Of a stretch of DNA of 64,000 nt, positions 35,501-48,964 are shown piece after piece. The translations under genes were made by a program, and so were the position numbers. The stretch lies in assembly GCA_028564925.1 (NCBI GenBank), contig CM053028.1, positions 364,433,512 through 364,497,511 on the forward strand, read 5' to 3'. The notes below the pieces were generated by a model. It was not told the DNA's origin and did not search any database. It saw only the letters and a program-made list of their open reading frames with translations. Source of the DNA: Lithobates sylvaticus. Its lineage: Eukaryota; Chordata; Amphibia; Anura; Ranidae. Numbering within the stretch: position 1 is the first letter of the stretch; every line of letters begins with the position of its first letter.

Positions 35501-38500
35501 TCCTGCATGGAATCCGCTGATGGCTGGTGCAATGTTTTCCAGGGTCCAAGTAAAAAAATAATAAATGCACTTTTTTTTTTTAACCTGTAAAAACATTTTT
35601 TATTATTATTATTTTTTTTTTAAAAAGGTGAATTTTTCCTTTAACAAAGAAGTTGACTGTTGTAAGCACCACACCAGTGTAATTAGTTTTTTCACTACCT
35701 TCCAACTGTTCCTTTTGCTGGGCAGTTTTGCCTGTTACAAGAAAGGGAAAAGTAAAGGATGTACTGGCAGGATTATTATTATACTGGCAAGTAATTTGAC
35801 ACTGCTACGGGTGGACTCAGAAAAGAAAAAACTGACATGTTAGGCCTCATTTCCACAGGTGAAAATCAGACATTCTTGCTAGTGGAGAAAGTAGACCCAT
35901 ACATACATTGTATGTGAACAGCCACTGCCAGCAGTGACATGGCTAGATTCAGACGCTATACAATGAATGGATGGCACCACCACCATTGTTTGCATGTAAC
36001 CTCTCATAAAAGTGACCAGCCCTGCATGGAGACAGTGCATGGAGATGCATCCACAGCTGGCGGTTCTAGCCAAATACAAACCGGACACGGCTAATCATCC
36101 AGTTGTATGCAGCAATAGCACAAAGTGCTGCTGTGTCCACAGTCAGTATTTAGCCACATCTGAACGCTGTAGTCTAGTTGCCCTCATTTGCCCTTCTGAA
36201 TAAGGCCTTAATGTTAGTGACAGACTGCTTAATACAGTATATGTCATTAAGATTTTTCACATAGTTACATTTTAAATAAATCTATTTTAAAAATACTAGG
36301 AAAGGCACAGAAACACCCAATTTACTAGGAACAACTACTACAACTATCTATAGATTGTTTTTAACAAAGAACAAACATTTGTATTTACAGCAAGGTGAAG
36401 GCAACACAGCCATTGTTGAGTTTATTGCAGCAGCAACTAACTGTACTAAAGACGATGCAGCAGCTGGTTTGAAAGCGTGTGTGAAAGAAGGTGGTCCAAA
36501 GGCTGTAAGTATAATGAAACATAAGTAGAGATGCCATTTTATCTAAAAGTTGTAGAGGAATTTTGGCGCTCGAAGCACAGAATCTGTACTAATACCTGAA
36601 AAGTTCAAGACAAAATTATTTTAGTCAAATTGGAATGGTTTTCAATGAAAAAGGGAAGGAGCTGCGCTAAAAATAAACTGACACACTAATTATAATTCAA
36701 TACAAAATGTGTTATATCAAAACAGTGAAATAAAGTGATGAAAAATATTGTTATGCAAAGATGTGTATAACTGTACCATCTATTGCATGACAAGAGTGTA
36801 CATTGCTATACCATCTATTGTTTGATGTGCATAACCGCAGAGCTACAATTGTTAAAAAAACACCCGGCTGAGCTTGCAACACCACAACTAAAGCTCAAAG
36901 TGTGGCATTCAAGTTAATACATTAAATAGTAAATCCAATGAGCAATGAATAATGTCCCAATGAATATAGTGAACAAAAACACCTAAAGTGCTCAATTAGT
37001 AATAAACACCCGGCTGAGCTTGCAACACCGCTTCTATATCTCAAAGTGCGGCATTCAAGCTAAAAAATATGAGTCCACTAAGCAATAAATAATGTCCCAA
37101 GTTGAGAAGGCAATCTTTTAGAGATCCTCTGGTGTGATCAAAAAGAAGTGACTTTCACAGCACACTGAAGAGTGAAAAAGACCTCCACCGTAAAGACACA
37201 CCGGAACTAAGTGGTCCCTTACTACAGGGGACCCGTGTGGGCAGATGGCTCTAACCCCAGCCAGGGATGCGGTATGGCACAAAAACGAAATCCTGTGAGC
37301 TCATAAGGGGTATCTCTTATGCGACCACTGCCGGTCAGGAAATCCTGTGAGCTCATAAGGGGTATCTCTTATGCGACCACTGCCGGTCAGGAAATATCCA
37401 GTATCAGGTCAACTCGGGGTCAATCAAGATGGTACACAGCGAACCAATACCGGAGGGGATGAAAGAATACTCACATAGTGTAAAATCCTTATACATTTAT
37501 TGTTTAAAAAGAACGGCAAAATGGACACTTACAATGTATTAGATCATACAGGACAATGAGGCGAGCCGGCCGGTCTCGCTAAGCAGCCCGTGGTTCCGGG
37601 ATTACGTCGTGTTGCGGTAACGTCAGGACGTAGCTTGCTATTCCATTTTCTAGGTTTTATAGCAATTAATATGACTGAGTTACCAGAATAGATAATCAGC
37701 CAAATTACCATACCGGAAGTAACTATAACTTGCACTCACAGTGCCTCGAAAATGTATTCATACCACTTGAAATTTTCCACATTTTGTCATGTAACAACCA
37801 AAAATGTAAATGTGTTTTACTGGGGTTTTATGTGATAGACCAACACAAAGTAATAATTGCGAAGTGGAAGGAAAATAATAAATGATTTTCAAAATGTTTT
37901 ACAATTAAATATGTGCACGCATTTGTATTCAGCCACCCTGAGTCAATACTTTGTAGAACCACCTTTCCCTGCAATTACAGCTGCAAGTCTTTTTGGGGAT
38001 GTCTCTACCAGCTTTGCATATCTAGAGTGGCATTTTTGCCCATTCTTCTGTGCAAAATAGCTCAAGCTCTGTCAGATTGGATGGAGAGCATCTGTGAACA
38101 GAAATTTTCAAGTCTTGCCACAGATTCTCAATTGGATTTAGGTCTGGACTATGACTGGGCCATTCTAACACATGATTACTAAACCATTCCATTGTAGCTC
38201 TGGCTGTATGTTTATGGTCGGTGTCCTGCTGCAAGGTGAACCTCCACCGCAATCTCAAGTCTTTTCCAGACTCTAATGCCGCATACACACGACCGGACTT
38301 TTCAACGGACTAGGTCCGACGGTCTTTCCGACGGACTTTCCGAATGAACAGACTTGGCCACACACAATCACACTAAAGTCCGACTGATTCGACCGGACTA
38401 GAATAAGGAAGTTCGTAGCCAGTAGCCAATAGCTGCCCTTGCGTCGTTGTTTGTCCGTCGGACTAGCATACAGACGAGCGGATTTCTCAATAGGAACTGG

Positions 38501-41500
38501 GTCCCGCGGAGTTCTGGTGGAAAAATTTAAAAAACATGTTCTATTTCTAAAGTCCGTCAGATTTTTTGACAGCAAAAGTCTGATGGAGCCCACACACGAT
38601 CGAATTGTTTGACTGATTCGTTCCGTCTGACCTTTGCTGTCGAAAAGTCAGCTCGTGTGTATGCTAACAGGTTTTCTTCTAAGATTGCCCTGTATTTGGC
38701 TCCATCCATCTTCCCATCAACTCTGACCAGCTTCCCTGTCCCTGCTGAAAAAAAGCATCCGCACAACATGACACTGCCACCACTATGTTTCACGGTGGTG
38801 ATGGTGTGTTTAGGGTGGTGTGAAGTGTTAGTTTTCCGCCACACATTGCTTGTATTTAGTAGTCCCCCACATGGCTTCTCACAAACTGCAAACAGGACTT
38901 CTTATGGCTTTCTTTCAACAATGGCTTTCTTCTTGCCACTCTTTCATAAAGGCCAGATTTGTGTAGTGCACAATTAATAGTTGTCCTGTGGACAGATTCT
39001 CCCACCTGAGCTGTGGATCTCTGCAGCTTCTCCAGAGTTACCATGGGTCTCTTGGCTGCTTCTCTTATAAATGCTCTCCTTGCCCGGCGTGTCAGTTTAG
39101 GTGGGCGGCCATGTCTTAGTAGGTTTGCAGTTGTGCCATGCTCTTTCCATTTTCGGATGATGGATTGAACAGTATGTATAATAAGTGATGCTGTGCTGTT
39201 GTTAACCACTTCAGCCCCCTTAATGACCAAGCCATTTTTTGCGATACGGCACTGTATCGCTTTAACTGACAATTGTGCGGTGGTGTGACATTATACCCAA
39301 ACAAAATCTATGTTCTTTTTTTCCCAGAAATAGAGCGTTCTTTTGGTGGTATTTGATCACCTCTGCGGTTTTTAATTTTTGTGCTATAAACAAAAAAAGA
39401 GTGACAATTTTGAAAAAAAATATAGTTTTTCTTTTTTACTTTCTGCTATAATACATATCCAAAGAAATATATAAAAAACAAATTTATTCATCAGTTTCTG
39501 GCCAATATGTATTCTTCTACCTATTTTTGTTAAAAAAAAAAATTGCGTATATTGATTGGTTTGTGCAAAAGTAATCTCGTCTACAAACTATGGGATAGAT
39601 TTAGGGACTTTTATTTATTTTTATTGTTTTTACTGGCGGCGAACTGCAATTTTTTTGCGGTGGACAAATCTGACCCCAAATGACACTTTTTGCGGACCAG
39701 TGACATTATTACATTGATCAGTGCTATAAAAAATGCACTGATCAATGTATAAATGACACTGGCAGGGAAGGGGTTAACACTAGGGGGGATCAAGGGGCTA
39801 AATGTGTTTCCTCAGCCTGTTCTAACTGTAGGGGGGGGGGGGGGGGGGGGTTGGCTACCTGGGACATGACAGAGATAGCTGTTCCCGATCACTGGGAACA
39901 GCAGATCTCTGCGTTGTCCCCTGTTAGAACGGGGATCCACCTTGTTTACAATGGCAGATCCCCATTATGCCTCTGTATACATAGATCGCGGGCGGCCATT
40001 AGACATCAAGTCTGCCGGACCCCTGGGCACGTTTCCAAGGCGCGCAGTGGGTGCGCATTCCCGCAATCTCACATGCACGGGCCGACGAACAAGCATGTCG
40101 GTTCCACAGGAGAGCCAACCTGCCGCAGTATAAGTACGGCGGCTGGTCGGCAAGTGGTAAACTAAAGTGTAACCAATGTGTCACAAAATAAACGTACTGA
40201 AAATGAAAAGGCAATAATAAAGGTGTGCACAAGGTGGCAGTGTAAACCAAATGTGCAAATAAACTCTTCAAATGACAGATTCACAATAATCAAACAGGTA
40301 ACAGATGATTCATACAAAAAAACAAATAATATGTATAACAAACGTGGGTGATTAGTCAATCGATGCTCATCAAGCTGATCGACATACACTGAACAGTGAA
40401 GTGAAGGTGTGACAAATAACAACTCTCTGAGGCAATCTTCTTGAGATTAAGGTGAGAAACAGTGGAGTGTAGTGCTACAGTCTTAACCATGCAAACTGAT
40501 AAACATAGACAGGTGTCTCTTCATTCCATGCAATGACACCTCTGTGTGAAGTGGCCTCTCACCTTACTGCTGTAAGGTAACAGCATGGAAAAGTCAGTGT
40601 TTGTAATATCTTCTAGGAGTCTTTGCATAAATAGCTGGTGGTTTTAAAAACAATCCCGATTTCCTTACAGGGTCCTCCTCTTGTTGTCCCAAGAATCAAT
40701 GCTGGATGGTGGATGGTGATTACTCTATAATGTAATCTCACTTTCACCCAGAGGGGGAGGGGGATGTAGACGGAAGAAAGGGAATTCCCATATAGTGTAG
40801 TATGTATAAAATATTTATTCAATAAAAACAAACACTAAAACACTCACATATAGCAAGATGGAACACAATACCTCAACCACGAGCGCCGAGCTTGTTCTTA
40901 CGTCACTAGCGGTGTGCCTATCAGCCAATCCTGACGCGTATCGTCACAGTCATGTGACTTCATCAGGGGTGCTTCAGTGTTTGCAGCAGTTGACCTATAT
41001 ATATTTTTTTCACTTCCAATGATAGCGCAGGAATATCCCTCTAACAGTCATGGATTGAACAGTGCTTTGTGAGATGTTCAAAGCTTGTGATATTTTGTTA
41101 TAACCTAACCCTGCTTTAAACTTCTCCACAACGTTATCCCTGACCTGTCTGGTGTGTTCCTTGGCCTTCATGATGCTGTTTGTTCACTAAGGTTCTATAA
41201 CAGACCACTGAGGGCTTCGCAGAAAAGCTGTATTTATAATTAGATTCAATTACACACAGGTGGACAATGGACTCTATTTACTAACTAGGGGACTTCTGAA
41301 GGCAATTGGTTCCACTAGATTTTAGTTAGGGGTATCATAGTAAAGGGGGCTGAATACAAATGCACGTCACACTTTTCAGATATTTTTTTGTTAAAAAAGT
41401 TGAAAACCATTTATCATCTTCCTTCCACTTTACAATTATGTGCCACTTTGTGTTGGTCTATCACATAAAAATCCCAATAAAATACATTTACGTTTTTGGT

Positions 41501-44500
41501 TGTAACATGACACAATTTGGAAAATGTCAAGGGGTATGAATACTTTTTTAAGGCACAGTAACTGTAGGTGCAAATTTTGAAGCAATAATGCAGGATGGCA
41601 TAAAAACAAAACAAAACATACATACACTGCAGAATATTGAAAAACAGGTTATGAAAGAGGCACAAACATGGACTTTTCACAGCAATGGGGGAGATTTATT
41701 AAAACAGCTGTGCATGGTAACCAATCAACGTCTAACGTCAGCTTCTTCAATTAAAAACATTTGTCTTGTCATTTTTTTTGGGGGGGGGGGGGGGGGATTG
41801 GGTGCCTAGTTTTGAGTGGGACTTTCTGTCCCACTTCCTGCTTCCTCTTCTCGACCGCCTAGGCGACTCCTCCTCTCCCCCTAGGCGGCCCCTCCCTCTT
41901 GGCAATCTTCTGGGACACGTCACAGGTCCCAGAAGGTTACCTGTCCACTCGGAGAGCGCGGCACGACTCGCACATGTGCAGTGCGTGCCCAGCCGCAAAG
42001 CCACAGGCTGTCACGGCCGGGTGCCCACAGTTTCTATAGCGGCACTGCAGAGAGGAGGGTGAGGGGTGCGAGGCTCTGTGCCGCCGCCTCACTGGACCGT
42101 GGGACAGGTGAGTGTCTGTTTATTATAAGTCAGCAGCTAAACTTTTTGTAGCTGCTGACTTTTAATAAACGAAAAAAGCCTGGAACTCTGCTTTAAGCTT
42201 TCATTTCATTAGTTCAGTCACGTCAAAACGGATGAAGTATTCATTGTTTTTCATCAGTGCTCATTCGTTTTCCATCCGTTTTTCATCAGTGCTCATCAGT
42301 TTTTCATCAGTGCGCAACAGTTTTTCATCAGTGCGCATTAGTCTTTAACCGCTTCCCGATTGGCGCGCGACGATGTACGTCGGCAGAATGTCACGGACAG
42401 GCATAAGGGCGTATATATAAGTCCCTTTTAAAATGCCGCCGTGCCATCGGGAGCGCGCCGGTCAGGACCCCCGTGAGGCCGGTCGCGGGTCCCTCGGACT
42501 CGATCGCTGCGGGGACACCCCAGCGATCGTCTCACGGGAAGGCTGAACGGGGAGATGCGGAAATAAACAGCATCTCCCCGTTCTGCCTAGCAACTAGTGA
42601 CGCCGATCTCTGCTCCCTGTGATTGGAGCAGAGATCAGCATTCACTAGCTGACAGCCACGCCCCCCCCACAGTAAAAGAAACACACCCCTAGGCATACCT
42701 AACCCCTACACTGCCACCTAGTGGTTAACCCCTTCACTGCCAGTGTCATTTATACAGGAATCAATGCATTTAAATAGCATTGATTGCTGTATAAATGACA
42801 ATGGTCCCAAAAATGTGTCAAAAATGTCCGATGTGTCCGCCATAATGTCGCAGTCACAATAAAAATCGCTGATCGCCGACATTACTAATGCTATAAAACT
42901 ATCCCCTATCTTGTAAACGCTATAACTTCTGCGCAAACCAATCAATACTCGCTTATTGCGATTTTTTTTTACCAAAAATATGTAGAAGAATACGTATCGG
43001 CCTAAACTGAGGAAAAAACATGTTTTTTTATATATTTTTGGGGGATATTTATTATAGCAAAAAATAAAAAAGAATGCATTTTTTTCAAAATTGTCGCTCT
43101 TTTTTGTTTATAGCGCCAAAAATAAAAACCGCAGGGGCGATCAAATACCACCAAAAGAAAGCTCTATTTGTGGGAAAAAAAGGACGTCAATTTTGTTTGG
43201 GAGCCACGTCGCATGACCGCGCAATTGTCAGTTAAAGGGACGCAGTGCCGAATCGCAAAAAGGGGCCTGGTCCTTTGGCTGCAAATTGGTCCGGTCTAAA
43301 ACTGGTTAATCAGTGCTCATCAGTTTTTCATCTGTTTTTCATCAGTGCGCATCAGTTTTTCATCCGTGCTCATCAGTTTTTCACCAGTGCGCATCAGTTT
43401 TTCATCAGTTTTTTTTTACATCCACTACCAATGCAAAAACGGATGAAAAACTAACCATTTGTCAGTTTACATCTGTTTTTCATCCGATCAGATTTTTTAA
43501 CTGAAGAAAAGTAGAGCTTTAGGCCTCTTTCACACGGACGATCCGTTCAGGTCTGCCTGTCAGTTTTTTAGGTGGACCTAAATGGATGCTCCATAGACCT
43601 CTATGGAGGGATGGATGTCAGCGGTGACATGTCCGCTGACATCCGAACCCGCTCCGATCCGAAAAAGTGTGACGGAGAAAGAACCTACCTTTTCCATCTG
43701 TCTGCAGATCGGGTAACGACGGACTCTACGGTCCGTCTTCATCCGATCCCTCATAGGGGAGAGCGGCGCTCTGACAGGTCCATCCCTGCACAGTGAGCAG
43801 AGACGAACCTGTCATCTGCCTGCTCAGCGGGGATCGACGGAGCGATTCCCCCCGCTGAGCAGAGCGGGTGTCAGCGGATGAGCATCCGCTGACACCCGCT
43901 CTCGTGTGAATGGAGCCTTAATCAGTTTGAACGGGCTCCGTACATGGACACGGACCTGTCATCTTCTGCTCAGCGGAGATCGCTCCGGCGAGCCTTAATC
44001 AGTTTAAAAAAAGGATGATGACGGATGTGGATGTAAACTCATGTAAATTAAGATGGATTGATGTCCGTTTTTCATCTGTCAATGGATGGATAAAAAAACG
44101 GACAAACTGGCAGCATGTGTGAAAGGGGCCTAAGGCCGTTCAGTTCATCAGTTTTTCATCAGTTCAGTTCATCCATTTTTTTTATCAGTTCAGTTCATCA
44201 GTTTTTTTTACATCCACTATCAATGCAAAAACAGATGAAAAACTGACCATTTGTCAGTTAACATCTGTTTTTAGAGCTTTCATCCGTTCAAAAAAACGGA
44301 TGTTGACAGAAGAGGAAGAAAACTGATGAAAATAGATGATCATCCATAGGAAGGCATTGATGTCCTTTTCATCTGTCAACAGATGAATGAAAAACGGAGG
44401 GATGGTCCAGTAGTTGGGACTTCTGGGGGCGCTTAATGCTTGCCCAGGTGTTAGCACACTGGTTCTGAGAGTGATGGGTATCTTACCTGGCTGTAGATCA

Positions 44501-45257
44501 TTTGCCCAGCTACCTCTGTCCTAACAGGCTTCTCTAAGAGAGGAAAGCACAGGCATTTATCCTCCCTTGCACAGTAAGTAAATGCAATTACTAAAGCTGA
44601 ACTCTGGGATAAGCAAATACTGTCTATATAAATGGGCATGTGTATTCTTACTTGAATAATGTCATGCTTTCTATTAGGGATGATCAGAACAAACAAATAC
44701 ATGGGGCGTTCACGGCAAATTTGAGCACCACAGAGCACCCCTTAATGCACTGCAAGATCTCAGTGCATTGATGGCTGCTGATTGGCCAAAGCATGCACCT
44801 GACCTGCATGCTTTGGCCAGCCGTATGTAGTGTGATAACGTGGAGATTGAGAGAACTTAAGATAGATTAGACAGGTTAGTTAGCGGCATGCAGGCAGTTT
44901 AGTGTGTGTATAGCGCTATATATATATACAGTGTAGTATATACAGTATCTCACAAAAGTGAGTACACCCCTTACAATTTTATTAATATTTTATTATATCT
45001 TTTCATGTGACTGAAGAAATTACACTTTGCTTCAATGTAAAGTAATGAGTGTACAGCTTGTATAACAGTGTCAATTGTTGTCAGTTGCTGTCCTTTCAAA
45101 ATAACTCAACACACACCATTAATGTCTAAACTGCTGGCAACAAAAGTGAAAATGTCTAAATTGGACCCAAAGTGTCTATATATCTTGTGTGGCTGCCATT
45201 ATTTTCCAGCACTGCCTTAACCTTCTTCGACATGGAGTTCACCACTTTTGTGAGATA

Positions 45258-45325
<68 letters not shown>

Positions 45326-45370
45326 TGCATTCAGTATAGACTATATACACCGTGCAGATAGTCTTCTAGC

Positions 45371-45420
<50 letters not shown>

Positions 45421-45486
45421 ATACATATATACACAGTGCAGTCAGTGTAGAATATATATACAGTGCAGGCAGTGTAGTGTGTGTGA

Positions 45487-45540
<54 letters not shown>

Positions 45541-48500
45541 TGCAGTCAGTGTACAGTATATAATACAGTGTATTGAAGTGGTTAAGGGGAATCCTATGAT
45601 ATAATTAAGAAAATAAATGGCATGGGATCACCCCAAAATCCATACCAGGCCCCTTGGGTCTGGTATAGGATTTTAAGGGGAACTCCACGCCAAAATGTAA
45701 AAAAAAAAAACGCGTGGGGTCCCCCCCAAAATCCATACCAGGCCCTTTAGGTCTGCCATAGATTTTAAGGGGAACTCCACGCTAAAATTGTTTTAAAAAT
45801 TGGCGTGGGCCCCCCCCCCAAAATCCATACCAGACCCTTATCCAAGCAAGAAGCCTGGAAGGCCAGGAAAGGGGGTTACAAGCAAGCGCCCCCCTCCTGA
45901 ACCATACCAGGCTGCCCCCCAACCCAAAGCACCTTGTCTCCATATAGAAGGGGGCACCCAGATCACACCCCCCCCATTGTGAATGAGTATCGGGTACATT
46001 GTACCCCTACCCATTCACAAAAAAAGTGTCAAATTAAAAACCGCAACGGACAGTTTTTGACAATTCCTTTAATAAAAAAGAAGAAAAAAAGAAGTGTCCC
46101 GCACTGTCCATCCATCATGTCCATGCCGCCCAATGGACTAGAAAAATAGGAAAAAATAAAAAAGTTCTGCTTCAATGAGAGGCCTCCCGGCGACTGCTGT
46201 CTCTTGGCTGTGACAGCTGTTATATAGGCAGGGGGGCCACCCAGTGGTATAACTGAGCGACCCCGCCCCCTTCTGAAGTCATGTGATGTCAGATGGGGTC
46301 ATCCGGTTATGTCAGCGGGTGGCCCCGTCCTTGCCTATATAAGAGCTGTCAAAGGGAAAAGACAGCAGTCAGCGGAGCCCTCCAATGGAGGCAGAGTTTT
46401 TTCGTTTTCTCTTTATATTTTCTGGGTTCGTCTGCGTCGTGATTGATGATGGATGTACATTGCGGGACACTTTTTTTCTTTTTTAATAGAAATTGTCAAA
46501 AGCTGTCTATTGTGGTTTTTAATTTTTGACACTTGTTTGGGTGAATGGGTAGGGGAACAATGTACCCGATACCCATTCACATGGGGGGGGGGCGGGGTTG
46601 TCGGGAAGAGGCTCTTGTCCCTATCAACATGGCGACATGGGACCCCCACGCCATGGGACCCCCACGCCAATTTTTCTTTAACATTTTGGTGTGGGGTTCC
46701 CCTTAAAACCCATACCAGACCCGGAGTGCCTGGTATATACTGGGGGCGGACCCTACGCTGTTTTTTTCCTTGATTTTTTTATCTATATTGCTGGGAGCCG
46801 GCAATACATTACAGTCACGAGCAAGTTTAATTAAAAATGTTTCCTTTAGAAATGTAATTTAACTGTAATGTAACTTGAGTAAAAGCTCAAACTGAAGGTT
46901 CATGTTCTCATGCATACCAAAAGGTCCTGCATACACATAGGAACATGGACCAACATTTGCATGTAAACATTTATAAATGAAACCGTAAACTAATAAAAAC
47001 ATTTGAAAAAGGAGAAAAACAAGAAATAAATATACATACATAAAACGTGGAAAACGATTGACTTAAAGCGGTTCTGCACACAACCATAGGATTATGTCTC
47101 TATGACTTCCCTAGCATTCAAGATGACAGAATTGATGGTTCAATTCTGCATCTTTTACACTTACCTTTACTGATGGCTTCATCTGTATTCTTCTCCCTGC
47201 GCCGGTGGGCGGGCTCTCAGCGGTGATCGTCGTCACTTCCGTCCAGTTCGCTGTGTCTCCTGGGATCTGGCGCTGTATCTCCTGGGATCAATCCCAGGAG
47301 ACTTTGCGGGGGTTCTGACGCGAAATCTCGCGTGATTTGCACGGCGCAACCGAAGCTGTGAACTGCGCTCCGATATGGGTCTACTGCGCATGCGCGAGAT
47401 CTGCGAGACAACGGACGTTGCATCATGGGAAATCAATGTCATCAAATGGCGGAAGAGAATGCCTGTGGGTTTTCAGATGGCCACAGGCAAGATGAAACCC
47501 ATGGACGGAGTTTTTTTTAACTATACATTTGGAGGAGAAAAAAAAACGATCACAGCTGCAAAAACGGGAGAGGTGAGTAACACTTTTAAAAAATTTTAAT
47601 ATTTGAAATGTAGCAAAAAAAAAAAAAACCTCGGAGGCAATGTTAAACCGCTTTAATGAAAAATAATGATATACACATATGCACATATATGACAGTAAAC
47701 CAATCATCCCATATAGACGTTTATGCATGTGCAGGCGCACATATCCATGTGCTCCCACACATGCACACAAGGTACGTGCATATAAAATCATTTGCTAATC
47801 CATACTGGACCAATGAAAAATCCACAAAGAAATGCATGTGTGTCCACATATATAGGCATGCAAATATACATCAAAGGAAGCTGCCTCCATTATAGGATCC
47901 ATCGCACCTTGCACATCAGAACACATGATTACCATAAACCAGTTATTATTAATACTTGTGTGTATTAAACTGGCATTAAGTTTGCTGTGTTTGCATTGTG
48001 CTTTATTTTGACAGCGCTATGCTGCTTGTTCCGCTTCAGTGGTGAAACTCCCTGGAGTTATTGATGAAGATGTTGTTGAGAAATGTACATTCCATGAAGC
48101 CCAGGTAACAGAAATAGCTACTAAAAACTAAAAGTATGGATTACATAAATTAAATATGTTGTAGGAACTAACACACTTCAAAGCCAAACCCCAGACAGAA
48201 GTTTAATTTTGATTGAAATAGTGCAGGAAAGGGTTAGAGAGACTCTACTAGGTCTTTATTGCCCTTCGAGTCCCTATTGGAGAAGACATGTGATAATAAA
48301 TCTCTCTAAAATAGAAAGGGACTCAGAGAAAAACTAATTTTTAGTTACATAGTTAGCTAGGCCGAAAAAAGACACAAGTCCATCCAGTGATGAACGTTAC
48401 AAATTTCTTGTAATGTTTTATTGCTGTTCATGCCCTCCTGTCCTGGTGAAGACTACTCAAACTCCTCCCTACTGAAAAATCTGAAAAATAAATGTCAGGG

Positions 48501-48921
48501 GTTAGGCTATAGGTTCCAGATGTTTGTCTATTTATTTATCCTAAGTGTACCTGTGTAAAGCCACATTGTATTTTATATACCTTTGCTAGCCATACACATA
48601 CAGTTTGTAGTCCCCACTTTCCATTATTGTAAACTCCACAGCCAGAACCCCCTTCTGTGTTATTTAAGTAAACCAAACTATATTCTTCTACAGAAGAGCT
48701 GTCAAACTGGTGGCCCATGGGACCCTCTCCCAGCTGCGTAGTATGCACAGCACAGAGTGGAAGTCAGGTGCCCAGTGTTGAAATGCTCTCTGCATTCCAG
48801 CATTCCTGTTACAATATGTTGGGGAACAGAAGAATAATTGAATAGTTTAGATAAAACACAGTGGACAAAGTACGATTTCACTTTAACTTATGTTGGGTAG
48901 AGTAATCTCCTGCCCATGGGG

Positions 48922-48964
<43 letters not shown>

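Larger units (their letters stand above)
37738..41558 (-). mobile_element. Tc1-like transposon with nested insertions
   Basis: Ends are cagtgcctcgaaaatgtatt and, inverted, ctgtgccttaaaaaagtatt, with TA after the right end. Three minus-strand pieces of transposase are found, at 39150-38856 (helix-turn-helix: [17 protein letters not shown]), 38844-38665 ([14 protein letters not shown]) and 38276-38022 ([16 protein letters not shown]). A MITE (38277-38664) and a composite insertion (about 39176-41048) interrupt it. Without them it is about 1.6 kb, normal for Tc1. It is not functional. Confidence 0.88.
42205..44420. mobile_element. catcagtttttcatc repeat, interrupted
   Basis: Units of about 20 bp (catcagtttttcatcagtgc) appear at 42230-42345, 43306-43470 and 44140-44280 around two inserted elements. 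Related sequence lies at 441-1564. Confidence 0.55.

Noticed and set aside
45261-45540. Tyr-Ile repeat frames of up to 124 codons
   Set aside because: Plain TA microsatellite translation.
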